A stretch of 64,000 bases of DNA from Spirobacillus cienkowskii (GTDB taxonomy: Bacteria > Bdellovibrionota_B > Oligoflexia > Silvanigrellales > Silvanigrellaceae). A program made the position numbers and the translations under genes. Under the pieces are notes generated by a model. The model was not told the origin of the DNA, ran no database searches, and was given only the letters and a program-made list of their open reading frames with translations. The DNA is taken from assembly GCF_037081835.1 (NCBI RefSeq), contig NZ_CP146516.1, forward strand, positions 2,583,501 to 2,647,500, written 5' to 3'. Positions 46,936-55,663 of this stretch are shown here, in pieces; the stretch's first letter is position 1, and each line of letters opens with the position of its first letter.

Positions 46936-46993
46936 GTTATGAGTACCCTGCCTTGGATGTCCTTGGCAATTAATCATACTTATAGGGTGCACT

Positions 46994-47947
46994 ATGGATC
47001 TTACTAAAGTAAAGCCTCATTGCCCGTTTTCAATGCCAAAAAAAGAGCTATTGCAGTCTGATTTTAATCATTTTTGCAACGCAAAACTTGGATTAGCCCC
47101 AAATAAGGTTCAAGCAGATCTCTTAAGGTGGCTTGATGAGGACCATGGCTCAGGAGACCCTTCTTTATATTCGGGTATAACTGACGTTCAGCTAGCAAAT
47201 TTTTATATTGTTGCCAAACAAAACTTTACTCTTTGCGGTTTGAACATCATGCAAGAGATATTTTATTTAGCATCGGGTGGTGAAATCAAACTCTTTTCAG
47301 ATGTTAAAGATGGAGAGCTTGTCGAAAAGAGGGATATAATATTAGGAGGTATTGCAAATACAACCAGTATTCTCTTAGCAGAGCGGACAGCGCTTAATAT
47401 TGGTGCAAAATTATCTGGAATTTCTACAAAAACCAAATTAATTTTAAGTGAAATTCGGAAATACTCAGAAGATGTTAATCTGCTAGAAACAAGAAAAACG
47501 ACGCCTGGATTAAGAATCTATGAAAAGTATGCAACTCGTACTGCAGGTGCAAGAAATCATAGACATGGACTTGACTGCGGCGCTATGCTAAAAGAAAACC
47601 ATTTAAGAAGTATTGGCAGTATCGAAATTGCTTTAGATAATCTTACAAATAATGCGCCAATTCTTACAAAAATTGAAATAGAAGTTACAAATTTAACTGA
47701 ATTTCGTGCAGCATTAAAAAAACAACCTGATGTCATTATGTTAGATAATTTTTCTAATGATGACATTAAAATAGCAGTGCAAGAAAAAAATAATTACAAC
47801 AAAAATATCAAGTTAGAGCTAAGTGGCAATTTAGATGAAAAAAATATAAATGAAATTAGTACAATTGGTGTTAACTATCTCAGTATGGGGGCTTTAATTC
47901 ATAAAGCTTCTTGGGTGGATATCAGTTTGCAGCTCTATTTATCTTAA
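46994..47947 (+). CDS. nadC: Nicotinate-nucleotide diphosphorylase (carboxylating) NadC
   Basis: A 317-residue quinolinate phosphoribosyltransferase that makes nicotinate mononucleotide from quinolinate and PRPP in de novo NAD synthesis. AERTALN, TRKTTPGLR, the NHRHGL loop and KENHL are the substrate-binding blocks, and IEIEVTN and LSMGAL follow in the barrel. The length is slightly over the usual 280-300 owing to an N-terminal extension. It is divergent from the serine hydrolase gene and 17 bases before the BirA-CoaX-RluA fusion gene, so several cofactor genes are together. Confidence 0.92.
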   Translation: MDLTKVKPHCPFSMPKKELLQSDFNHFCNAKLGLAPNKVQADLLRWLDEDHGSGDPSLYSGITDVQLANFYIVAKQNFTLCGLNIMQEIFYLASGGEIKLFSDVKDGELVEKRDIILGGIANTTSILLAERTALNIGAKLSGISTKTKLILSEIRKYSEDVNLLETRKTTPGLRIYEKYATRTAGARNHRHGLDCGAMLKENHLRSIGSIEIALDNLTNNAPILTKIEIEVTNLTEFRAALKKQPDVIMLDNFSNDDIKIAVQEKNNYNKNIKLELSGNLDEKNINEISTIGVNYLSMGALIHKASWVDISLQLYLS

Positions 47948-47964
47948 AGGTAACAATAATTAAA

Positions 47965-50900
47965 ATGGACAAGAATGACTTTTTTACAATTTATACAGAA
48001 ACAACCACTTCTACAATGGACTTTGCCAAAGATTTTGTTCATAAAAATAAGATTCAAAATCAAATCATTGCCTTTATGAGCAAAAATCAAACGCATGGTA
48101 GAGGTCGAGGTGGCACAACCTGGCATACAAATTCCGAAAATTCCAATTTAAAAAATATCAATAATGCATCAAAAGAAATTTATTACAATAATTTATTATC
48201 TGCTATTGAGAACGAAACTGACTTTACTCCTACAACATTTTTCTTTCCCAAAAACAGAATTAAAATACCTTTAAATTGGATTACGTCTTTAATTGGATGC
48301 TCTATTTTAGATGCATTAAAAACAACCGAACGGTTTATTCAAACTATTATTCCAGAGTTATCTATAAATAACAAAAAAGAAATTTATATCAAATGGCCAA
48401 ATGATATTATATTTTTAAAAAGCGATGAAAAATCTAATACAAAATCATACAAAAAAATTTGTGGTATATTAACAGAAACATCTAGTAGTCAAAAAGAAAT
48501 TGGTGATTTTTATATTGGCATAGGGCTCAATTTTTTTTCGCACCCAAATTTAGAAAAATCGAGTTCATTTTGGGAAAGCTTATTTTTTTCAGAGCAAAAT
48601 AAATCCGTTAAAAAAGAAATCAATAAAAGCTTAAAATCTCCTGAATTTAGAAAAGCTGTACTCAATAAGTTTTGTAGCTCTTTAATGCAAGAAATTATAG
48701 ATTACCTCTGTACTCCAAGAGCTATAGATCAAATAAAAACAATTGTCATTGCAAGATCATTGCCAATCGGAACACTATTATCTGTTGATAAAGGGTCAAA
48801 AATTGGAGTATTTTTAGGTTTAGATGACAATTCTCAATTATTACTAGAAAATCATGCTCCTATAATCTCTGGAGATGTAGAATACAAAGAAATTCCATTA
48901 AATATTAATACTAGAACAAAAATCAAAACAACAAACTATGAAACACCTACAATAGCTATCGATTTTGGAAATACAAATGCTCATTTTTCATTTAATGATT
49001 TTCAAAATTTATCATATAATATTAATATTCCATATGATATTCTTCTCAATGATTACAAAAATGGGTTAAGAAAAGCCTTAAATTCTTTTTCAACAAAATT
49101 TGTTCAAGAAAAAAATAAAAAAATTGATCTACTTTATTCAACTGTAATAAAGTCAGATAAAACTCAAACTTGCCTTAGTAACATAAAAAAATACTTTCAA
49201 TTCTTATTTCCTGAAATTTCTTTTAATGAAATTCAAGTGACAGAAAAAGATATTTTTGAATGTATTGACCTTAAAGGCAACCTTGTCGCCAAAAATCTTG
49301 GTTCTGATAGAGCTTTAAAGTTTTTGTTTGCTTATGAAACTGCTAAAGAAAAAAAAGAAAATATTATTACATTTTCTTTTGGTACTGCTGTCACCTGTGA
49401 AGGAGTTTCATCAGACCTCTCTGTATTAGAAAATTTCATATTTCCCGGAATTCAAATGGCATTTAATGCTATTAATTATTATACTGATTTAGTCCCTTTA
49501 TTTCAAGCTAATCATGAATTATTTTCACCAAAAGACAAACTTTGGGATCAAGAAGTTTATGTACAAAGAGGAATTTTTCTATCTACCGCCGCTTGCGTTA
49601 TTACAACTTTGCAAATGCATTCTCCTTGTAAATGTTATTTTAGCGGAGGGAATGCAGAAGCTGTATTAAAAGTAATAAATGAGATTTTTCCAAATCATAA
49701 TTTAAACATTGAAATTTCATTAAATGTTGAAAATGAAATGCTAATTAAATATAAAAAACATTTCTTAAAAAATAAACAATTTGTAAATCAAACATCAAAT
49801 ATTATTCCATTTCAAAAAAAAAATCTTTCCTCTGATATAGCTCTACAACCTGATAAAATTTCTGATGTTCTTAAAACAATGCTAAAAGCAAGAGTCACAA
49901 AACTTGAAGACAGAACAACTGAGCCACGCCTTGAAGACTTCAGAAAAATTGGCTCATTAATTGAAAATATTATTAATAATGATCGCATTGATTTGTACAT
50001 GGCTAATAAATTTCATTTTCATAACAGAGATACGTGGAGAACAAGAATTTTAAATGGAGAAGTTTTAATTGAACATGGAGCTCATAATAAAAACAAAAAA
50101 AATCCTGTATTAAATAAAATCAAGCCTACATATAAAATTAAAAACTTTGATCAAATTTGGTTGTTTCATCCTCCAGAATACGAACCAGATTTAATTGATA
50201 AAATTGATGTCATTTTTGATGATGGTGATGTTTGTGTCTTTGCAAAACCACCAAATATGGTTATCCATGCGGCTGGGATATATGGTAAAAACACGTTTGT
50301 AAATATAGTAAAAAAAATGGGTTATGCAGAGTGTTCTGCTGTTCATAGAATAGACAGAGAAACTAGCGGAATTTTAACCTGTGCTCGCAAACCAGACACG
50401 CGCAGCTTAATTTCACAAGCATTTAGAGAAGGCAATATCAAGAAAATGTATATTGCTGTAACTAAAGGAACACGAAAACTTCCACAATATTTTAAGGTCA
50501 AATTACCTATAGGACAACCAGAAAATTCATTAATTAGATTAAAACTTTGGGTACATGGACAGTTTCCTCAGCACGCAGAAACATGTTTTTACAAAATAGC
50601 ATCATTTAACGATTTTAATATGTTTGCCTGTTTTCCACAAACAGGAAGAACAAATCAAATTAGAATTCATTTGGCAGCAATCGGACAATGGATTGTTGGT
50701 GATAAAATGTATCATAAAAATGAAGAGGTTTTTATAAAGTTTTATGAAGAAGGCTATTCCAATTGGGTTCACGAACAAACCTTATTTCCAAGACATATGT
50801 TACATAATACAGCAATAATGGCTCAAAATATAAATTTAGAAAACCTAACTAAAAAACCCGTCATCTGCGAACTATACTCTGACATGATGGAATCAGAAAT

Positions 50901-51045
50901 TGTTCAAAATTTACTTTCAAGTTCTAAAATTCCTAAAACTTCAATTGAACAACAACAATATTTTGAAAATATTTTTTTAAATACACTTAAGTTAGATTTT
51001 ACTCGTTTTCCAGAAATCCAAGAGGAAATAGACAATGAAACATAA
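47965..51045 (+). CDS. Triple fusion: biotin-protein ligase, type III pantothenate kinase and RluA-type pseudouridine synthase
   Basis: One uninterrupted 1026-codon frame with three enzyme modules. Residues 1-320 are a biotin-protein ligase without the N-terminal repressor helix-turn-helix: QTHGRGRGGTTWHT near 43-55 and KWPNDI near 143. Residues 328-610 look like CoaX: IDFGNTNAHF near 333, LGSDRAL, FGTAVTCEG and FPGIQM. Residues 665-1026 are an S4-like segment (RIDLYMANKF), then an RluA fold with the catalytic Asp in HRIDRETSGIL (Asp about 797) and QTGRTNQIRIH. The ATG at 47965 is chosen; a TTG at 47911 overlaps nadC. BirA-CoaX fusions are known in some proteobacteria; the third module is, to my knowledge, unusual. 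The end overlaps the next gene by 11 bases. Confidence 0.88.
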   Translation: MDKNDFFTIYTETTTSTMDFAKDFVHKNKIQNQIIAFMSKNQTHGRGRGGTTWHTNSENSNLKNINNASKEIYYNNLLSAIENETDFTPTTFFFPKNRIKIPLNWITSLIGCSILDALKTTERFIQTIIPELSINNKKEIYIKWPNDIIFLKSDEKSNTKSYKKICGILTETSSSQKEIGDFYIGIGLNFFSHPNLEKSSSFWESLFFSEQNKSVKKEINKSLKSPEFRKAVLNKFCSSLMQEIIDYLCTPRAIDQIKTIVIARSLPIGTLLSVDKGSKIGVFLGLDDNSQLLLENHAPIISGDVEYKEIPLNINTRTKIKTTNYETPTIAIDFGNTNAHFSFNDFQNLSYNINIPYDILLNDYKNGLRKALNSFSTKFVQEKNKKIDLLYSTVIKSDKTQTCLSNIKKYFQFLFPEISFNEIQVTEKDIFECIDLKGNLVAKNLGSDRALKFLFAYETAKEKKENIITFSFGTAVTCEGVSSDLSVLENFIFPGIQMAFNAINYYTDLVPLFQANHELFSPKDKLWDQEVYVQRGIFLSTAACVITTLQMHSPCKCYFSGGNAEAVLKVINEIFPNHNLNIEISLNVENEMLIKYKKHFLKNKQFVNQTSNIIPFQKKNLSSDIALQPDKISDVLKTMLKARVTKLEDRTTEPRLEDFRKIGSLIENIINNDRIDLYMANKFHFHNRDTWRTRILNGEVLIEHGAHNKNKKNPVLNKIKPTYKIKNFDQIWLFHPPEYEPDLIDKIDVIFDDGDVCVFAKPPNMVIHAAGIYGKNTFVNIVKKMGYAECSAVHRIDRETSGILTCARKPDTRSLISQAFREGNIKKMYIAVTKGTRKLPQYFKVKLPIGQPENSLIRLKLWVHGQFPQHAETCFYKIASFNDFNMFACFPQTGRTNQIRIHLAAIGQWIVGDKMYHKNEEVFIKFYEEGYSNWVHEQTLFPRHMLHNTAIMAQNINLENLTKKPVICELYSDMMESEIVQNLLSSSKIPKTSIEQQQYFENIFLNTLKLDFTRFPEIQEEIDNET

Positions 51046-52186
51046 ATCCAAAAACTTTGAAACGATCTGTGTTCATGCTGGCAATAAACCAGAAGAACTA
51101 ACAGGTGCTATTATGACGCCTATTTTTCAAACATCAACATATGTCCAAGATAGCCCAGGAAACCCAAAACTTTACGATTATGCCAGAGCCGGAAATCCGA
51201 CACGCACAGCTCTAGAAACAGCGTTAGCAGAGCTAGAAAATTGCAAATATGCATTTTCTTTTTCGTCAGGATTGGCTGCTGTAGGAGCTGTAGCACAGCT
51301 ATTATCTCCAGGAGATCACGTTCTTGTTTGTGATGATGTTTATGGAGGGACAGGGAGACTTTTTAGAAAAATATTTTCTAAATACAAAATTGATTTCGAA
51401 TTTATAGACATGACAAATAATAAATTTGATTCTTTTTTTAAAAAGAATACACGGATGGTTTGGCTTGAAAGCCCTACTAATCCACTTCTTAAATTAATTG
51501 ATATAGAAAAAATTTCTACTATAGCAAAGCAATTTAATGCGATAACAGTTGTTGATAACACTTTCGCATCACCTATTTTTCAAAATCCTATTGATTTAGG
51601 AGCCGACATTGTTTTGCATAGCACAACCAAATACATAGGCGGTCATAGCGATATCATTGGAGGTTGCGTCATGCTTAATAATAATGAAATAGCTGAACAA
51701 CTCAAGTTCTTACAGTTTGCAGCAGGCAGTGTAAATGGACCAATGGATGCATTTTTAATACTGAGAAGCATTAAAACTTTATCTCTAAGAATGATAAAAC
51801 ATTATGAAAATGCACAATTTATTGCTCATGAAATGGAAAAGTTAAAAATTTTTTCAGAAGTTATCTATCCAGGTTTAAAATCTCACCCACAATATTCTCT
51901 TGCAAAAAAACAAATGAAAGGTTTTTCGGGTATAATTACTGCAAGAATTGATGGAGATTTTGAGAAAGTAAAAAAATTTCTTTCAAAATTAAAATATTTT
52001 TCTCTTGCTGAAAGTTTGGGGGGGGTTGAATCTTTAGTCAACCATCCAGAAACTATGACTCATGCCAGTGTTCCACCAGATCATAGAAAAAAACTTGGTA
52101 TTACATCAAATCTTATTCGATTTTCTGTTGGTATCGAAAATTCAGAAGATCTCATTGAAGATATTAAAAGAGCGGCAAATTTTTGA
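51035..52186 (+). CDS. PLP-dependent transsulfuration enzyme (cystathionine gamma-synthase/lyase family)
   Basis: A 383-residue enzyme that acts on cystathionine, homocysteine or O-acyl-homoserine. The PLP lysine is K199 in STTKYIGGHSD. Substrate and cofactor blocks YDYARAGNPTR, FSSGLAA, DDVYGGTGR and SLGGVESLVNHPETMTH are intact. Residues that separate synthase from lyase were not decisive, so MetB, MetC-like and gamma-lyase activity all remain possible. It starts inside the end of the triple-fusion gene (11-base overlap), implying translational coupling. Confidence 0.88.
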   Translation: MKHKSKNFETICVHAGNKPEELTGAIMTPIFQTSTYVQDSPGNPKLYDYARAGNPTRTALETALAELENCKYAFSFSSGLAAVGAVAQLLSPGDHVLVCDDVYGGTGRLFRKIFSKYKIDFEFIDMTNNKFDSFFKKNTRMVWLESPTNPLLKLIDIEKISTIAKQFNAITVVDNTFASPIFQNPIDLGADIVLHSTTKYIGGHSDIIGGCVMLNNNEIAEQLKFLQFAAGSVNGPMDAFLILRSIKTLSLRMIKHYENAQFIAHEMEKLKIFSEVIYPGLKSHPQYSLAKKQMKGFSGIITARIDGDFEKVKKFLSKLKYFSLAESLGGVESLVNHPETMTHASVPPDHRKKLGITSNLIRFSVGIENSEDLIEDIKRAANF

Positions 52187-52239
52187 CTCCAATTTGAACA
52201 TTAGTTTCAATATACCGAAAAAAATTCGGGAGGTAAATT

Positions 52240-52413
52240 ATGAAACCCGATATAAATAAAAAGAAAATGCGAGCATCTGATGAACTTGAAGTCATTAAGC
52301 TCATCTTAGACGAAGATAAAGATTTAAAAAAACGTGTCATGAGATTTATTCAGAAAAGTTTAGGTAAAACAACTTCAGTCACGGCTAAAAGTAAAAAAGG
52401 TGGAACGCCTTAG
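52240..52413 (+). CDS. Small basic/charged protein, unknown
   Basis: A 57-residue ORF with an excellent GGGAGGTAAATT Shine-Dalgarno directly upstream and a terminator that overlaps its end. The sequence starts MKPDINKKKMRASDELEV, continues with an amphipathic, highly charged helix (LDEDKDLKKRVMRFIQKSL) and ends in a flexible TSVTAKSKKGGTP tail. I do not recognise a family. A short hairpin (CCGAA/TTCGG at 52215-52229) immediately precedes the ribosome-binding site. Composition suggests a soluble nucleic-acid- or protein-binding peptide. Confidence 0.6.
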   Translation: MKPDINKKKMRASDELEVIKLILDEDKDLKKRVMRFIQKSLGKTTSVTAKSKKGGTP

Positions 52414-52427
52414 TTGCACCTTTTTTT
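52394..52427 (+). terminator. Rho-independent terminator after the small ORF
   Basis: AAAAAGGTG (52394-52402) pairs with CACCTTTTT (52417-52425) around a 14-base loop and ends in a run of seven T at 52421-52427. It closes the plus-strand nadC-side genes and overlaps the end of nuoN on the opposite strand, where the A-rich arm could also help end nuo transcripts. Confidence 0.75.
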
Positions 52428-54051
52428 AATCTATAATATTGCCATTTTCAGCAAAACTATTGCTAACTTCTTTTGAAACATTAATTAATCTTAAATTCTT
52501 TTCTTGCGCTTGAGTGTAACTCATATTCATTGCCCATAATGGCCCTAAAATTCCAATTAATAAAGCACCACCTGCTGCAACAAGCGACATTACCATCATA
52601 CCCGAATTCGTTTCTTGCGATTGTTGATTTTGAATCGAATAACGCGTGCCTGGTTTAAACCACATTTCAGCAATAATGGAGAGATAAAAGTATAAAGATA
52701 AGCAGCTAAAAATAATTAAAATAATTATAAGCCCAATAAATCCTTCATTCATTGCAGCAAAAATCATGAAAAATTTACCAAAAAATCCTGCCACAGGAGG
52801 AATACCAGCAAATCCAAATAAAAATATACTTAAAGTGACTGCTGCAACTGGTTTTTTAAAACCTATTCCAGCAATTTCTTCTTTTAATAAATCTTCTCTA
52901 TTAGAATCTTCTAACCAAGCTACAACAGTAAAGGCGCCCATACTTAATACCGCATATATCACTGCGTAAGAAACTAAAGATTGTTTTGCTTGCAAACTAG
53001 AAGGATTTGCAGCAAGTGATGCAAACGCTAAGCAAAAGTAACCAGCATTTGCAATTGAAGAATACGCTAAAATTCTTTTAATGCTATTATGAACTAAACC
53101 AAACATAGAGCCTATAGCAATGGAAAGAGCCCCAAATACCCAAAAAATAATTATGAGACCAGTTCTATCTGTGGTTGTTCCTTCTTGACTCAACAATCTT
53201 AACAAAACAATTGCAATACTAAATTTCACTAAAGAAGCCATATAACCCGTTAAGTGTGAGTTTGCTCCTTGATAAACATCTGGAGCCCAAGAATGAAAAG
53301 GAGCGATGGCAAGTTTAAAAGCAAGACCACAAAATATAAATAGGATGCCGATTAAACCAAAAGGTTTAGAAAAAGAAAGATGAAGCAAACTGAAATCTGC
53401 AAAACGCAAAGAACCAATATTTGCATACACTAATGCAGCACCCATTAATAATAATGCGGCTGCTGCAGCGCCAAGAATAAAGTATTTGATTGCAGCTTCC
53501 ATACCCTGAAGCGATCTACGTTGATAGCCAACTAAAACATAAAGTGAAATACTTGTTAGTTCGAGACCTACAAAAAAACTCAAAAACTCACCTGCAGAGC
53601 ACATTACCATCAAGCCAGAAGATGAAAATAAAATTAATGTTAATAACTCTGATCGTAAAAGTTGTTTTCCAAATTGAGTCATTGAACATGCAAGAAGCGT
53701 AAATAACGTACCAAATGCAATCACTATAAAAGAAAGTCGTGAAATATCGTCAATTAAAACACCACTTCCTAAAAAAGCAGTAGGAAATTGAGCTTGATTT
53801 AAAATCGCAGAACCTGCAGCAATAAAACATGCCGCAATGGCAACATACCAAGCAGGATAACTTGGTTTATCTGGAGCGGTTTTAAACACTCCAAGTAACA
53901 TAGTAACAAGCCCTGCAAAAAGCATAACCATAACTGGCATATTTAAAATATAAAAAGATGAAGCAGGTAAAATATCATCCCACAAACGAGTTTGGATAGC
54001 ATTTTTAACGGCTTCTTGGAGTTGAGATATCATCAATTCATTCGACATCAT
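52426..54051 (-). CDS. nuoN: NADH-quinone oxidoreductase subunit N
   Basis: A 541-residue antiporter-like proton-channel subunit of complex I, with about 14 membrane helices. Charged helix residues typical of ND2/NuoN occur in ELTSISLYVLVGYQRR, LAIAPFHSWAPDVYQG and the Lys-containing VKFSIAIVLL segment. The length is in the normal range (about 480-500) with a somewhat longer C-terminal tail. Its start overlaps the nuoM stop by four bases (ATGA). It is the last gene of the nuoA-H-J-K-L-M-N operon. Confidence 0.94.
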   Translation of the reverse strand: MMSNELMISQLQEAVKNAIQTRLWDDILPASSFYILNMPVMVMLFAGLVTMLLGVFKTAPDKPSYPAWYVAIAACFIAAGSAILNQAQFPTAFLGSGVLIDDISRLSFIVIAFGTLFTLLACSMTQFGKQLLRSELLTLILFSSSGLMVMCSAGEFLSFFVGLELTSISLYVLVGYQRRSLQGMEAAIKYFILGAAAAALLLMGAALVYANIGSLRFADFSLLHLSFSKPFGLIGILFIFCGLAFKLAIAPFHSWAPDVYQGANSHLTGYMASLVKFSIAIVLLRLLSQEGTTTDRTGLIIIFWVFGALSIAIGSMFGLVHNSIKRILAYSSIANAGYFCLAFASLAANPSSLQAKQSLVSYAVIYAVLSMGAFTVVAWLEDSNREDLLKEEIAGIGFKKPVAAVTLSIFLFGFAGIPPVAGFFGKFFMIFAAMNEGFIGLIIILIIFSCLSLYFYLSIIAEMWFKPGTRYSIQNQQSQETNSGMMVMSLVAAGGALLIGILGPLWAMNMSYTQAQEKNLRLINVSKEVSNSFAENGNIID

Positions 54052-55646
54052 TTAACTCCTTCCGTATTCTTTTTTAATTTTGTATTTAAAGGCATGAGAG
54101 TAGAATCCTTAAGATTAGCAAGCTCAGAAGCATAATATGTTTGGCTAATCACACTTCGTTCAATTTTTAATAATGTTGGCTTAGAATGCTCTAATATTGC
54201 AGAAGACGCAAATCCTAAAACAAATATCAAAATACTTAAAATACTTAACTGAGCTACTTCAAGGCGACTTAAGCCGCTTAATTGTTTGTTTTCTGCTTTA
54301 TCTAGTGGTCCAAATAAAATTTTATAAGTTACCCACAAAATATAAACAGCTCCAAAAATAACTCCCAACGTTGCAACTGTGCCAATAATTGGGCTTGCTT
54401 GGAACGCTCCAATTAAAATCAGCCATTCTCCAATAAAGCTTCCTGTACTTGGTAAAGCAACAGATCCCATTGCAACAATTACAAAGAAAAAAGCAAACCA
54501 CGGAAGCACTTTTGCAAGTCCACCAAAATCATCTAAATCAAAACTATTTCGCCTTTGATATAGAAAATTAAATAAAATAAATAAAGCTCCCGCAGTCACT
54601 GCATGGTTAATCATTTGGTATAAAGCACCTTGTAAACCAATAGTATTGAGTGAAAAAATACCGAGAACTATAAAGCCAAGATGACTTAAAGAAGAAAATG
54701 CCATAATTCTTCTAATATTTTTTTGTTGCCACGCAATTAGGGCTCCATAGATAATACCAATAACTGCAACAATCATAATTGGAGTCGAAAATTTTAATGC
54801 CGCAGTAGGAAACAAACAAATTCCAAAACGAATTAAGCCATAAGTTGCAAGCTTTAAAATAACACCGGACAACAATGTATAAGTCGCTGGAGCTTGTTCG
54901 TATGTATCTGGTAACCATGAATGAAATGGAAAAATAGGCGCTTTAATTCCAAACGCTAAAAGGACACATAAAAATAATGAAGTTTGCTCAGTAGGTGATA
55001 AATTTGCAGCTGTTTTATACAAGTCTAGTAAATTTGAAGAATATATTCCAGAATTTAATTGCCCATGAATATAATACAAATAAATTAACGCAACCAACAT
55101 AAATAAACTACCAAATACTCCATAAATAAATAGTTTGATAGTTGCATAAACACGATCTTTTCCGCCCCAAATTCCTAACATAAAATACACAGGAATTAAA
55201 CTTAATTCCCAAAACACATAAAATAACACCACATCCAAAGATACAAAAACACCAATTATAGCAGACTGCAATAAAAGAAACAAAGCGAAAAATCCTTTTA
55301 TTCCAGTATTAATTGTTGAATAAGCTGTCATCACAACAATAACAGAAAATATTGTTGTGAGTAATACGAGTATTAAGCTTAGTCCATCAACACCTACTAT
55401 ATAATTAATTCCAGTACTCTTAGGCAACCAACCTAAAAATTGAGCAAACTGAAAATTAGAAGAATGTGGTACAAAATACTTAACAAGATGTAACGAAAAT
55501 ACAAGTTCAACTATTGTTCCAATTAAAGCAATATTTTTATGCACTCGACAATCACGCGTAGTCGGAATCAAAAGGATAATCAATGCAACTAAAACTGGAA
55601 ATATTATAAGCAGCGATAAAATCCACTGCGAAACGCCATCGATCAT
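54048..55646 (-). CDS. nuoM: NADH-quinone oxidoreductase subunit M
   Basis: A 532-residue antiporter-like subunit. The signature FYVFWELSLIPVYFMLGIWGG carries the key Glu of helix 5, and FGIKAPIFPFHSWLPDTYEQAP matches the proton-channel Lys region of NuoM. About 14 helices are visible. It lies between nuoL and nuoN in the usual order. Confidence 0.95.
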   Translation of the reverse strand: MIDGVSQWILSLLIIFPVLVALIILLIPTTRDCRVHKNIALIGTIVELVFSLHLVKYFVPHSSNFQFAQFLGWLPKSTGINYIVGVDGLSLILVLLTTIFSVIVVMTAYSTINTGIKGFFALFLLLQSAIIGVFVSLDVVLFYVFWELSLIPVYFMLGIWGGKDRVYATIKLFIYGVFGSLFMLVALIYLYYIHGQLNSGIYSSNLLDLYKTAANLSPTEQTSLFLCVLLAFGIKAPIFPFHSWLPDTYEQAPATYTLLSGVILKLATYGLIRFGICLFPTAALKFSTPIMIVAVIGIIYGALIAWQQKNIRRIMAFSSLSHLGFIVLGIFSLNTIGLQGALYQMINHAVTAGALFILFNFLYQRRNSFDLDDFGGLAKVLPWFAFFFVIVAMGSVALPSTGSFIGEWLILIGAFQASPIIGTVATLGVIFGAVYILWVTYKILFGPLDKAENKQLSGLSRLEVAQLSILSILIFVLGFASSAILEHSKPTLLKIERSVISQTYYASELANLKDSTLMPLNTKLKKNTEGVK

Positions 55647-55663
55647 TGTGTCCTCTCAGTTGC

